64,000 nucleotides of DNA from assembly GCF_005887555.1 (NCBI RefSeq), contig NZ_VCIA01000001.1:1612001-1676000 (forward strand). The letters are read 5' to 3'. This document shows, in pieces, positions 53,436 through 62,989 of the stretch (position 1 is the first letter of the stretch; each line of letters begins with the position of its first letter). A program made the translations under genes and the position numbers. Source of the DNA: Lentibacillus cibarius (GTDB lineage: Bacteria > Bacillota > Bacilli > Bacillales > Amphibacillaceae). A model generated the notes under the pieces. The model was given only the letters and a program-made list of their open reading frames with translations, searched no databases and was not told the origin of the DNA.

Positions 53436-54674
53436 CCCTTTTACATTTAGTGCCCAAGTACCGTTGCGGAATACGGCTTCGGTTGAGCCGTCTTCAAGAA
53501 TGCCGTCAATGTCCAGGTTTTCAGAACCGATCATGAAGTCAACGTGGACGAGGCTGTCATTGACGCCGTGCTTATCGAGTGTGTTTGCATCCATATCTGA
53601 GCCGCCTTCTAAATTGGTCGGATATGCTTTGCCAAGCGCAATATGGCAGGATGCATTTTCGTCAAAAAGTGTATTGTAGAAAATCAATCCTGATTGAGAA
53701 ACCGGTGATTCATTCGGAACGAGCGCCACTTCGCCAAGCCGGCGTGCACCTTCGTCTGTGTCGAGCAAATGCTTTAATGTTTCCCCGCCTTGCTCTGCTT
53801 GAAAGTCAACTACTTTTCCGTTTTCAAATGTAAGTGTAAAGTTATCGATTAGGTTTCCGCCGTAATTCAATGGCTTCGTACTTGAGACCGTGCCGTTCAC
53901 GCCATATTTGTGCGGCATGGAGAAAACTTCCTCGGTCGGCATGTTTGGATTAAACTGGGTTCCCTGCTCAGATACGGCAGATCCGCCCTTCCAAAGATGT
54001 CCATCAGGCAGTTCCAGTTCTAAGTCTGTTCCAGGTGCCTTGAAATGCAGTTTTTTGTACTTTTTACGATTCAGGATTTCGCGGGCCGTCTCCAGCGTCT
54101 TGTTATGTGCTTCCCACGCGGCAATCGGATCATCCTTGTCGACACGGACGATATTGACAATCGCATCCCATAAGCTGTCCACCGCGTCTTCACGGGATTT
54201 TTCCGGGAAGACTTTCTGTGCCCAGTCACCGGTCGGGATGGAGATAATGGACCAGGTAATGCGGTCGTTCATTGTGTACTGGCGGAAGTTCTTCATTGCT
54301 TCACCAGCCGCCTTGTTGGCCATGGCTACCCGAGCTGAATCAATACCTTTCAGCAGGTCCGGATTGGTTGCTTTGATGGACAGAACGGCCGCACCGTCTT
54401 CTGCGTATGCATCATGCAGCTTCACCTTCCACTCCGGAAATGAGCCAATCACTTCATCTGGCGCATTTTCATACTTTAAACGCGTCAGTTCGTCATCCGC
54501 CCAGTTAATATGTACGTCTTTCGCACCCATTTCGTACGCTTTTCTGGCAACGATTCGGGTAAAATCCGCTCCCTCAATTGGCGCATTGATCATTAATGCT
54601 TGGTTTTCTTGCAGGTTGACCCCTGTCCGTAATGCTAAATCTGCATATTTTTCCTTCGTCTGTTGGTTAACCAT
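53433..54674 (-). CDS. ampS: M29-family aminopeptidase (AmpS)
   Basis: A cytoplasmic metallo-aminopeptidase of 413 residues, matching the normal AmpS length of about 410. The metal-binding residues are readable in the C-terminal half: EVFSMPHKYGVNG with Glu, EVALVPNESPVSQSG with Glu, CHIALGKAYP with His, and LVHVDFMIGSENLDIDG with His and Asp. ATG 54674 follows GGAGG; the longer frame to 54746 has no ribosome site. Single gene, convergent with recQ. Confidence 0.93.
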   Translation of the reverse strand: MVNQQTKEKYADLALRTGVNLQENQALMINAPIEGADFTRIVARKAYEMGAKDVHINWADDELTRLKYENAPDEVIGSFPEWKVKLHDAYAEDGAAVLSIKATNPDLLKGIDSARVAMANKAAGEAMKNFRQYTMNDRITWSIISIPTGDWAQKVFPEKSREDAVDSLWDAIVNIVRVDKDDPIAAWEAHNKTLETAREILNRKKYKKLHFKAPGTDLELELPDGHLWKGGSAVSEQGTQFNPNMPTEEVFSMPHKYGVNGTVSSTKPLNYGGNLIDNFTLTFENGKVVDFQAEQGGETLKHLLDTDEGARRLGEVALVPNESPVSQSGLIFYNTLFDENASCHIALGKAYPTNLEGGSDMDANTLDKHGVNDSLVHVDFMIGSENLDIDGILEDGSTEAVFRNGTWALNVKG

Positions 54675-54845
54675 TTTTTGACCTCCAAAATAAATTTCAT
54701 GTACTCCTATTATTTCATATTTTTGAAAGATCACCAAATCATACATACATGTTAAACAGGATGCCCATCCGCGTGCGAAAAATGCACCACCGGCTTAAAA
54801 TGTAACAACTTGAGCCACGCCACCGGCCACAACCTTTTCCAAGCA

Positions 54846-54879
54846 CAAAAACTGCCTGCCCCGCAATGGAGGCAGACAG
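54846..54879 (-). terminator. Terminator of the alanine symporter gene
   Basis: CTGCCTGCC (54852-54860) and GGCAGACAG (54871-54879) form a 9-bp stem. On the minus strand it is followed by TTTTTG. Confidence 0.75.
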
Positions 54880-54892
54880 CTAACTTGCCAAC

Positions 54893-56338
54893 CTATTCAC
54901 CTTTACCGGTTGCCTGGTCGCGTCCCCAATAATCAACACCGGTCGTATCGTCTAAGGTGTCTCGATAAAATACTGGGTCTTTGCCGGCTTTCCGCTGGTC
55001 ACGGTAATCATGCAGCACACGCCGGGCAACACCAAATAATCTCGTGATCGCGTACAAGTTGATCAGCGCCATGATGCCCATGGTCAAATCGGCGAGCTGC
55101 CAGACGAGATCGAACGTCGCTACCGCACCGAAGAAAACCATTAAAAGCACTGCAATCCGGTAAATAAACCTTCCCAGTCCGGAGTTTTGGATATAGTCAA
55201 TATTACTTTCGCCATAATAGTAGTTTCCGAGGATAGAACTATAGGCGAAAAAGAATATAGCAATCGCGATGAAGATAGCCGCGCCTGTTCCAATATGAAA
55301 TTCAAATGCTTGCTGTGTCAGCTGAATGCCATCCAGTTCACTGTCCGCATAACTACCGGCCGAAACTAAGATAAAACCGGTCGCACTGCACATTAGGATG
55401 GTATCAAAGAAAACACCTAGTGCCTGGATAAAGCCTTGTTTAGCCGGATGGGTTACCTCGGCAGTCGCTGCTGCATTCGGTGCACTACCCATACCAGCCT
55501 CATTTGAGAACAAGCCGCGTTTGATTCCCATCATAATCGCAGCGCCGAATCCACCACCGGCCACTTCACGGATACCGAACGCATTGCTAAAAATAAGTCC
55601 AAGCATGTCCGGTACTTCAGCAATATTGATGATTAATATATATACAGCAAGAACAATATACATGATAGCCATAATTGGTACAATATACTGCGTCACGGTT
55701 GCAATTCGTTTCAATCCGCCAAAAATAACGATGGCCGTCAACACACACAGTACGATGGCCATCATGTTCCGGTTAATGTCAAACTCGCCGCTAAAGGCAA
55801 GGCTAATTGTGTTCGATTGCACGGAATTGAACACGAGTCCGTACGTGAATGTAATGGTTATGGCAAATATAATCCCGAGCCAGCGCTGGTTCAGGCCTTT
55901 TTCCATATAATATGCCGGGCCGCCTCTATACTGATCCTTATCAGGGGTTTTATACACCTGTGCGAGCGTACTTTCCACAAAAGCCGTGGCTGAACCGAGC
56001 ATCGCAATCAGCCACATCCAAAAAATCGCCCCTGGTCCGCCGACTGCCACAGCCGAAGCAACACCAGCCAAGTTTCCCGTTCCAACACGGGATGCCGCAC
56101 TGATGGCAAATGCCTGGAATGAGGATATTCCTTTCTTTCCTTCCGCACTAACGACCCGTTTATCAAACATAACACGTATCATTTCATTAAAATAGCGGAA
56201 CTGGACAAAGTCAGTGCGTATGGTAAACCATAAGCCGAGTCCGAGCAGTACGGCGATTAAAATCGTACCCCACATGGCATCATTGGCAACACCAATCACC
56301 TGCTCCACGACTCCCATGAGTGTCAGGTCAGTTTCCAT
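54893..56338 (-). CDS. Alanine/glycine:cation symporter (AGCS family)
   Basis: A 481-residue membrane protein with about ten or eleven segments and the AGCS landmarks: GISSFQAFAISAASRVGTGNLAGVA, YRGGPAYYMEKG, and IKRGLFSNEAGMGSAPNAAATAEV. It imports alanine or glycine with Na+ (or H+). ATG 56338 follows AGGGAG; the frame to 56377 is longer by 13 residues without support. The ending VDYWGRDQATGKGE is normal for the family. Single gene. Confidence 0.92.
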   Translation of the reverse strand: METDLTLMGVVEQVIGVANDAMWGTILIAVLLGLGLWFTIRTDFVQFRYFNEMIRVMFDKRVVSAEGKKGISSFQAFAISAASRVGTGNLAGVASAVAVGGPGAIFWMWLIAMLGSATAFVESTLAQVYKTPDKDQYRGGPAYYMEKGLNQRWLGIIFAITITFTYGLVFNSVQSNTISLAFSGEFDINRNMMAIVLCVLTAIVIFGGLKRIATVTQYIVPIMAIMYIVLAVYILIINIAEVPDMLGLIFSNAFGIREVAGGGFGAAIMMGIKRGLFSNEAGMGSAPNAAATAEVTHPAKQGFIQALGVFFDTILMCSATGFILVSAGSYADSELDGIQLTQQAFEFHIGTGAAIFIAIAIFFFAYSSILGNYYYGESNIDYIQNSGLGRFIYRIAVLLMVFFGAVATFDLVWQLADLTMGIMALINLYAITRLFGVARRVLHDYRDQRKAGKDPVFYRDTLDDTTGVDYWGRDQATGKGE

Positions 56339-56508
56339 GTTGTTCTGCTCCCTTCCATAAAATAGAGCCAGCTTCATTCACCTCACATCCCCACTTGTTT
56401 AAGGATGCGATTAGGAAAATGGTTTCTATTGAGTAAGTTGGCTTCTCCACCAACCTATCATAATGGAAAAAGACCTATTTTGAAAAGTCGTGACGGAAAA
56501 TCGACACC

Positions 56509-57024
56509 TTATTCATTCCATGGATAAACGGTACCAAACGTCGCCGCCATTTCCCTGGAGCCCTTCCGCCGCTGTTTCCGTTGTTCGGCACGTTCCGGTG
56601 CGGATTGATGCAGCTCCTTTTCCTGATCTGTTTCCGGATACACTTCCGGGACAGCAGTGGGCTTGCCGTCTTCATCAATCGCAACAAATGTTGAAAAAGC
56701 AGTTGTGCACACTTTCCGATCGCCCGTCTGTAAGTTTTCGGTTACCACCTTGGCAAAAACCTCCATCGATGTCGTGTGTGCCCACGTCACAAATGCTTCC
56801 ACACAGACCGAGTCTCCTTCCCTGACCGGTTCCAGAAAGTCAACAGAATCGGTCGATGCAGTGACAACTAGCTTTCTCGCATGGCGGACAGCGGCAATTG
56901 CTGAGACATCATCGATATGTGCCATCAGCTTACCCCCGAAAAGGGTTCCATGATTGTTCGTGTCCGGCGGCAGCACGTGCGACGTTTTAACTGCCAGTGA
57001 ATTTCTACAAGATTTTGATTCCAT
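56509..57024 (-). CDS. Acyl-CoA thioesterase (hotdog fold, YkhA-like)
   Basis: A 171-residue single-hotdog thioesterase of the YciA/BACH type. Motifs are LPPDTNNHGTLFGGKLMAHIDDVSAIAA (Asn/His and the catalytic Asp region) and VEAFVTWAHTTSMEVFAKV. It hydrolyses acyl-CoA esters, possibly to balance CoA in step with the acyl-CoA genes. GGAGG precedes ATG 57024; the longer frame to 57069 is rejected. The charged tail (ERAEQRKQRRKGSRE) is longer than in short relatives. Confidence 0.88.
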   Translation of the reverse strand: MESKSCRNSLAVKTSHVLPPDTNNHGTLFGGKLMAHIDDVSAIAAVRHARKLVVTASTDSVDFLEPVREGDSVCVEAFVTWAHTTSMEVFAKVVTENLQTGDRKVCTTAFSTFVAIDEDGKPTAVPEVYPETDQEKELHQSAPERAEQRKQRRKGSREMAATFGTVYPWNE

Positions 57025-57094
57025 CCTTATTCCTCCATTTTCTCTTCTATATCTGTTTAGTCTGTTCATTTGCCATGTATTTACTCATCAAAGC

Positions 57095-58537
57095 CTACAG
57101 TATTGGTGACAGAAGCCGGGAGAATGATTCTTTAAGACGGATACCGATTGATCGTTTTCGGTACAGTTTCCTAGTCATTTGGGTGGAAACGGCAATATCA
57201 CCTTTGAATGCTGCCAACAGCCGCTCAGCTAACCCCTGGTCATACAAAAAAGCGTTCACTTCAAAATTAAGTCGGAAACTACGCACATCAATATTCGCTG
57301 TACCGACGGAGGCAATTTTTCCATCAACAATAATCGTCTTCGCGTGCAAGAAACCGTTCTGATAAATGTACACTTCCGCTCCTGCATTCAATAGGTCACC
57401 AACATAGGACATGGTTGCCCAATAGACAAACGGGTGATCCGGTTTGTTCGGGATCATCACTTTCACATCAACACCTGATAATGCAGCAATCCGCAATGTA
57501 TCCTGCAGACTGTCATCCGGGATGAAGTAGGGTGTCTGTATATAGACATATTCTTTTGCCGACATGATCATTTTAATATAGCCATTTTTAATCTGTTCCC
57601 AATCAGAATCAGGACCGGATGATACAATCTGTACACCGACATCACCACATTTTTCCGTCGTATAGTACCGATCATCATACAAGATATCATTCCGGGATGC
57701 TTGGTTCCAGTCAAGAATAAAGCGTGTCTGCATATTAGCCACCGCATCGCCGCATATGCGCAAGTGTGTGTCTCGCCAGTATCCAAATCGTTTATTATGG
57801 CCCAGATACTCATCACCAATATTAAATCCGCCAATATAGCCGACTTTTGCATCGATAATTGCCAATTTACGGTGATTCCGGTAATTGATCTTTAAATTGA
57901 TTTTCGGTATCTTTGGTGGAAAAAATGATTCAATCTGTACCCCTGCTTTTCGCATACGATTAAGAAACTTTTTGTTAATTCCCCGTGACCCCATATCATC
58001 GAATAGAACCCGCACTTCCACACCTTGCCTAGCCTTGCGAGTCAGTATACCGGCAATTTTCTTTCCCAGCTGGTCATGGCGTAAAATGTAATAGAGAAGA
58101 TGGATATGATCATATGCATGTTCCAGATCCTCCATCATTGCAGCAAACTTCTCTTCCCCGTCAGTAAATATACGTACCTTGTTATTCTGGGTAAAAATGG
58201 CATCATTATTGTGCAAATGCAAATAAAAAAGATCTTTATACGCGCTTAGTCCCTGATGCTTGAAAGGAAAGCTGTTGTCCTCAATAGCGCGCAGCTGCTC
58301 CTGCACAGCCTTTTTCACACCAAGTTTACTTTTCGTATCCCACGTAAAAATGCGCTCGCCGCTGATGCGCCTACCAAAAATGAGATATAGTATAAATCCG
58401 GCAACAGGGACAAACATGAGCACCATCAGCCACGCCCATGTTGCCGTTGCATCCTTGCGCTCCAGAAAGATAATCGTCAGTGCAAGCGCAATATTAAATA
58501 TAAGAATGCCGCCTACAATCATTGACCAGATGCCCAC
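57095..58537 (-). CDS. cls: Cardiolipin synthase
   Basis: A membrane phospholipase D-family enzyme, 480 residues, joining two phosphatidylglycerol molecules. Two N-terminal membrane segments (about 5-25 and 34-54), the first HKD motif His222-x-Lys224-x4-Asp229 in NHRKLAIIDA and the second His397-x-Lys399 in LHAKTIIVDG are visible, with the GSAN-like GTANIDVRS following. The length matches bacterial Cls. The thioesterase gene lies 70 bp downstream on the same strand. Confidence 0.94.
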   Translation of the reverse strand: MGIWSMIVGGILIFNIALALTIIFLERKDATATWAWLMVLMFVPVAGFILYLIFGRRISGERIFTWDTKSKLGVKKAVQEQLRAIEDNSFPFKHQGLSAYKDLFYLHLHNNDAIFTQNNKVRIFTDGEEKFAAMMEDLEHAYDHIHLLYYILRHDQLGKKIAGILTRKARQGVEVRVLFDDMGSRGINKKFLNRMRKAGVQIESFFPPKIPKINLKINYRNHRKLAIIDAKVGYIGGFNIGDEYLGHNKRFGYWRDTHLRICGDAVANMQTRFILDWNQASRNDILYDDRYYTTEKCGDVGVQIVSSGPDSDWEQIKNGYIKMIMSAKEYVYIQTPYFIPDDSLQDTLRIAALSGVDVKVMIPNKPDHPFVYWATMSYVGDLLNAGAEVYIYQNGFLHAKTIIVDGKIASVGTANIDVRSFRLNFEVNAFLYDQGLAERLLAAFKGDIAVSTQMTRKLYRKRSIGIRLKESFSRLLSPIL

Positions 58538-58911
58538 AAATAAAACCTCACTTTAACTGCCATACCATTACCTTTACTATAGCATAATTTTCCTTTTGGC
58601 TGTTATGCAGTAATGGCGACTCTCTTTAGAATATGCAGACACACGTCAACATACCCGTTACAAACAAGCCAAAAACAAAAAAACGCTTGGATATACATAA
58701 GTTATCCAACTTCTTTATTTTCATTTTGTCTTTTAACTAACATCCCGATGATTGAATAAGCTAATCTCATATAAGCTGATATTGCGGAAGTTAAATTGTA
58801 AAGCGTTTTTAGGAAGTTGCCACGTATAGCAATGAATCGCTACCGTTCTAATGCTGATGGTTTCATTTGGCATGCTGATTGCGTTTATCATGTCCGATAA
58901 CAATAAAAAGT

Positions 58912-58953
58912 AATCCCTCATGTGGTTTGAACGGCCTTTGAGGGATTATTTTC
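58912..58953 (+). terminator. Hairpin in the gene-poor stretch 58538-59721
   Basis: AATCCCTCA and TGAGGGATT form a 9-bp stem with an 18-nt loop, followed by ATTTTCCTT. No gene that it would end has been identified. A second hairpin CCGTTCCATG-TTTCAG-CATGGACGG lies at 58999-59023. Confidence 0.45.
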
Positions 58954-59504
58954 CTTGAATGCGCCTAGCCCCTCTTGATGGGGTTCGGTCTATTATAACC
59001 GTTCCATGTTTCAGCATGGACGGTCTTTATTATCATATGCACTTTTTATGCTTCTATGTTTACTATACCACAAAATCCACGTTTGTTCACTTCTTTTCCC
59101 CTGTATTTTGTTGCTGTAATATACATCGACAGCATCAAATTGATAAAAAACACAGTTTCTTCATTCAATTACTGCGCCCGTTTCTATTTTATGGTCAGCC
59201 GGTTCCGATTATTATAAACCCAGTGGTTATCCACCCTAATGGTTTCATTTAAATCCCACCTTACAGTCTTAAACATTCAGGCCCGATTGGTGAATAAAGA
59301 TTAATTTAGACTTTCCACTATATGCTATGTTTCGTTAGTTGAAAGTCTTCTTACACAATACAAATTAGCATTAATATTATAAGGATTTAACAGAGATTCA
59401 TCACTGAAATTAACAGTGTAATTTGAGCATTGACAATAGCCATTGTGAACGGGGTAAAGGTATGTATTTACTATGCCGATTTAGACCTATTTTTAATAGC
59501 AATA

Positions 59505-59547
59505 AAAAAACAGCATACCAATTTCTAAGTTAGTTGATATGCCTGTT
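59505..59547. terminator. Bidirectional hairpin downstream of megL
   Basis: AAACAGCATACCAA and TTGATATGCCTGTTT pair over about 13 bp, with A and T runs outside. It lies 175 bp beyond the megL stop; a further short hairpin (ACTCA-ATGTTCA-TGAGT plus T6, 59588-59611) is in between. Confidence 0.5.
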
Positions 59548-59721
59548 TCATTTGTTCATTCAATTTTCTCCACCAAGAAAGTAAACTACTCAATGTTCAT
59601 GAGTGTTTTTTATGTTTAGTAAACGATTACGAGAGGCGGTGTACCTCTCGCTAGTTCGTTCTTTTGTGTTTTGCTCGAATAACGTGAACTGCATACAGAC
59701 TTCTTTAAGACAAGGCGGATG

Positions 59722-60939
59722 CTATTCGCCTGCAGCTGTATGCGCCTCAGCCAGCTGCAATTGATCCAATGCCTGCTCGAGATCTGCCCATACATCCTGC
59801 CACGCTTCAAGACCGACCGATAAACGGATGAGTTGATCACTGATACCCATATCCGCACGTACATCTTCCGGAACGACGGAATGGGTCATCGTTGCCGGAT
59901 GCTGAATCAATGTTTCGGCATCCCCGAGGCTAACAGCAATTTTAACAAAGTTCAGGCTGTTCAAGAGCTGTTGTGCCTCCGCTTTCGTCCCATTGATCTC
60001 AAATGATAAAAGCCCGCCGCCGCGTTTCATTTGCTTTTGACAAATGGCATAAGCTGGACTGGCTTCATCACCTGGATAAAAAACACGTGCGACCTTTGGA
60101 TGCTGACGGAGCCGTTCGAAAATGTTCTCCGCGTTATCACAATGCCGGTCCAACCGAATCGGCAATGTCTTCAAGCCGCGGATCAACAGCCATGCATCAA
60201 ACGGTGCCATGACACCACCAATATCTTTTTGGGTCGTCATCGCCACTTCATCAAGAAAATCTTTTTTCCCGACAGCAACCCCGGCAATGACATCCCCGTG
60301 CCCACCAATGTATTTCGTCGCACTATGCAAAACGACATCACAGCCTAAGTCAAGTGGCCGCTGCAAATATGGTGAGGAAAATGTATTATCAACGACGACC
60401 GGAATGTTATATTCATGCGCAACGTCAGCAACCATTTGTAAATCGATCAGTTTCATCGTCGGGTTAATTGGCGTTTCCACATAAATACACGCTGTTTCCG
60501 GTTTAATGCAGTCGCGAACTTCCTCTTTCGTGCGCATCTCGGAAAAGTCATGTGTGATATGATACTTCTCCTTCATCATCGACAAGAGTCCGAACGTACA
60601 ACCGTATAACCCTGATGAACAGACAATGTGGTCATTCGCCTTCGTCAAGGCAATCAGAATAGCCGACACAGCCGCCATCCCCGAGCTAAACGCCAACCCG
60701 CGTTCGCCGTTTTCGAGTGCGGCCATTTTTTCTTCCAGAACGGAGACGGTTGGATTACCCAGCCGTGAATAAATGTAACCATCCTCTTCTCCAGCAAAAC
60801 GGCGCTCCCCCTGTTCTGCTGTTTCAAATGTAAATGTAGACGTCTGAAACAACGGACTTGACAGACTTCCCAGCATATCGTTTGCATCATAACCATCATG
60901 GATAACAGATGTTTCAAAGCGCTTATTGTTTTTCGTCAT
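59722..60939 (-). CDS. Methionine gamma-lyase
   Basis: PLP enzyme of the Cys/Met metabolism family splitting methionine to methanethiol, 2-oxobutyrate and ammonia. The 405-residue protein has PLP-lysine Lys209 in HSATKYIGGHGD, Asp in VVVDNTFSSPYLQ, and LYGCTFGLL with Tyr112 and Cys114. The cysteine at that position is the known mark separating methionine gamma-lyase from cystathionine enzymes. ATG 60939 follows GGGAGG; the frame to 60996 is not used. Its 2-oxobutyrate could yield propionyl-CoA. Cystathionine gamma-lyase remains a less likely alternative. Confidence 0.82.
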   Translation of the reverse strand: MTKNNKRFETSVIHDGYDANDMLGSLSSPLFQTSTFTFETAEQGERRFAGEEDGYIYSRLGNPTVSVLEEKMAALENGERGLAFSSGMAAVSAILIALTKANDHIVCSSGLYGCTFGLLSMMKEKYHITHDFSEMRTKEEVRDCIKPETACIYVETPINPTMKLIDLQMVADVAHEYNIPVVVDNTFSSPYLQRPLDLGCDVVLHSATKYIGGHGDVIAGVAVGKKDFLDEVAMTTQKDIGGVMAPFDAWLLIRGLKTLPIRLDRHCDNAENIFERLRQHPKVARVFYPGDEASPAYAICQKQMKRGGGLLSFEINGTKAEAQQLLNSLNFVKIAVSLGDAETLIQHPATMTHSVVPEDVRADMGISDQLIRLSVGLEAWQDVWADLEQALDQLQLAEAHTAAGE

Positions 60940-61260
60940 CGGTAATATTCCTCCCAGGTTAAAACTAATAAACTTCTTACTATTATTATATTCCATGCAG
61001 CCATGTTTAGAAAGCGTTTTCTTATGGTTGTTGAAAAAGAAAGCGTCCTATCCGAAGCAATAATAACGCACGTCTCAGTTCCTATTGCGGATATCAACAC
61101 TGCTACCCCACTGCCAGTCTATAAAACTACCGTATGCAAGAAGCGCGTTTTTAAAAAGGCCGTGCACCCTTATTGCTTTTTTTCAAAATTGATTTTAAAA
61201 TTGGTTTATTTACATATTCAACTTTCATTGGCCGAAATGAACACATAAGGCTTGGAAGAA

Positions 61261-61567
61261 GGAAGAAAGGCAGACTAAGAGCGGGCGATGCGCCCAACGT
61301 TGGCATACCCCTTATGAAGGGGCATGTATTTCCTCCGCTGTTTTTATTCATTGGGGCAGGAATCGTGGCAGAAAAACGAGTAGCACCACTTCACTAGTCC
61401 GGGTGAGCGGAGGGCGGTGACTCCTGCGGGAACAGCACGAGTCTGAAGACCCCGCAGCGGTGGTTTTCCGCGAGGAGGCTGAAGCCGTGCCCGCGGAAAG
61501 CATCCGCCCGGAGCGTTCCCGGACGGTGGACGAAAAGTCGTCGTACCTATAGAAAACATTTCAATAA
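61261..61567 (-). repeat. Long dispersed repeat, copy 2 (inverted to 8209-8511)
   Basis: The reverse complement matches 8209-8511 over its full length with scattered substitutions. It includes the outer arm GTATTTCCTCCGCTG and the hairpin block GGCATACCCCTTATGAAGGGG (61302-61322). It lies in the divergent gap between megL and rarD. Confidence 0.85.
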
Positions 61568-61605
61568 ATACATCGCATTATATATCTAATGTGTATAAAA
61601 ATGAC

Positions 61606-61717
61606 CTTTTAGAAAACAGTTTTTATGTTTATCAAGGTTGTCAGGACAACAGTTAGAAGCGTTTCAAGTTTGTCACAGTTACTGTAGGGGTTTCATTTTT
61701 GGGTTCGAAGGTTGCGT
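61606..61717 (+). repeat. Dispersed repeat upstream of rarD (partner at 50917-51028)
   Basis: Shares TTTTAGAAAACAG, TTATCAAGGTTGT, GTTTCAAGTTTG and GAAGGTTG with 50917-51028, in the same order and spacing. It follows the long repeat within 40 bp. Confidence 0.7.
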
Positions 61718-61789
61718 TACATACATAAGCGGATTACCAGCAGCAGTTTTAGCCAGTTCATTCATGACGATGCAAAGGGGGATTCTATC

Positions 61790-62692
61790 ATGAACCAGGA
61801 AAACAAACTAGGGATTTTGTATGCGACAGTTGCTTATCTTATGTGGGGATTTCTACCTATCTATTGGAAATGGATTGATACGATTCCGGCGGGTGAAATA
61901 CTTGCCCACCGCATTCTATGGTCATTTATCTTTATGGTGATTGTTGTACTAGCTGTAGGAAAGTGGCGGCCATTCGTTGACGAGTGCAAAGTCATTCTAC
62001 ACGATAAAAAGAAACTGATCGGCATCTCGCTGGCCGCGATTGTCATTAGCATCAACTGGCTTACGTTTATTTGGGCGGTTAATCATGATCACGTCATCCA
62101 GTCTAGTCTCGGTTATTACATTAACCCGCTCGTTAGTATTTTGCTGGGAATGCTTGTTTTAAAGGAAACATTAACACGGGTTCAGCTTTTTTCGTTTATT
62201 CTGGCTGCCATCGGGGTAGTGAATCTGACCGTTAGTTTCGGAGTGTTCCCATGGATATCCATCCTGCTGGCATTCTCGTTTGCCTCATACGGGCTACTGA
62301 AAAAGACCGTCGATATCAGTGCTATGTTCGGCTTAACCGTAGAAACAATGATTGTTACTCCGCTGGCACTTGTGTATTTGTTCTTTTTCAGTGGGGAATC
62401 GTTAGCGGGTTCCGTTATGTTCTCTGGTACCGGTCTTTTGCTTGCCGGCGCCGGTATGGCTACAGCCGTGCCACTGCTTTTGTTCGCGTTCGGTGCCAAA
62501 AAGATTCCATTATCCATGGTAGGCTTTCTGCAATATGTTGCACCGACGATTATGCTCATTCTTGGTGTATTTGTCTATAAGGAAACGTTCTCCACGGCAC
62601 ACCTGATATCATTTGCACTGATATGGATTGCGCTGATTATCTACATGGGCGCTGCACAACGCAGATCAGTTCGTCACCAAGCAGCCAGTTAA
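61790..62692 (+). CDS. rarD: RarD-type EamA family transporter
   Basis: A 300-residue drug/metabolite-superfamily protein with ten hydrophobic segments. The RarD start GILYATVAYLMWGFLPIYWKWI and the later NWLTFIWAVNHDHVIQSSLGYYINPL are diagnostic. AAAGGGGGA precedes ATG 61790, and the frame from 61712 is not used. The substrate is unknown; the name comes from the chloramphenicol-sensitive E. coli relative. Confidence 0.9.
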   Translation: MNQENKLGILYATVAYLMWGFLPIYWKWIDTIPAGEILAHRILWSFIFMVIVVLAVGKWRPFVDECKVILHDKKKLIGISLAAIVISINWLTFIWAVNHDHVIQSSLGYYINPLVSILLGMLVLKETLTRVQLFSFILAAIGVVNLTVSFGVFPWISILLAFSFASYGLLKKTVDISAMFGLTVETMIVTPLALVYLFFFSGESLAGSVMFSGTGLLLAGAGMATAVPLLLFAFGAKKIPLSMVGFLQYVAPTIMLILGVFVYKETFSTAHLISFALIWIALIIYMGAAQRRSVRHQAAS

Positions 62693-62710
62693 CCTTTTTC
62701 AAATTTTCTG

Positions 62711-62740
62711 TTGACTTATGGCTACAAAGGCGTATATAAT
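62711..62740 (+). promoter_or_regulatory. Promoter of the metY transcript
   Basis: TTGACT (62711-62716), an 18-bp spacer and TATAAT (62735-62740) lie just before the S-box leader. Confidence 0.75.
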
Positions 62741-62763
62741 GTTCATTAAATTAATAAGATTAC

Positions 62764-62930
62764 ATCTCTTATCAAGAGCGGCGGAGGGAATAGGCCCATC
62801 GAAGCCCGGCAACCAGCAAGCCATGTGCTTTGCAAGGTGCTACATCCTACAGGTCAAGAAAGATCTGGTAGATAAGAGGAGGACGGTTACAAACACAAAC
62901 CCTCTTCTCTTATGGAAGAGGGTTATTTAT
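62764..62930 (+). promoter_or_regulatory. S-box (SAM-I) riboswitch
   Basis: The leader shows the conserved S-box order: CTCTTATCAAGAG (P1 and core), GGCGGAGGGA, GGCCCATCGAAGCCCGGCAA, AAGGTGCTACATCC and the closing GATAAGAG (62871-62878). A terminator AACCCTCTTC/GAAGAGGGTT (62898-62924) with ATTTATTTC follows. CTCTTAT at 62905-62911 can also pair with the 3-prime P1 strand as an anti-terminator. SAM binding should end transcription before metY. Confidence 0.95.
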
Positions 62931-62989
62931 TTCTCCTCTTCCTCCAGTCGAAAAGTAACTCATTTTAAAACCAAAAGGAGGAATTTTTT

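Larger units (their letters stand above)
58538..59721. other. 1.2-kb stretch without a recognisable gene
   Basis: The region between cls and megL is AT-rich, holds no frame with a good ribosome site, and carries at least four hairpins (58912-58953, 58999-59023, 59505-59547 and 59588-59611). A 62-codon minus-strand frame (58733-58921) and a 40-codon frame (about 59050-59170) show no family I recognise. Remnants of a decayed mobile element are possible but not shown. Confidence 0.5.

Noticed and set aside
53890..54681. 263-codon + strand frame opposite ampS.
   Set aside because: Mirror of the ampS codon pattern; no domain recognised.
58733..58921. 62-codon minus-strand frame in the gene-poor stretch.
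   Set aside because: No ribosome site and no recognised family; kept only as part of the described gap.
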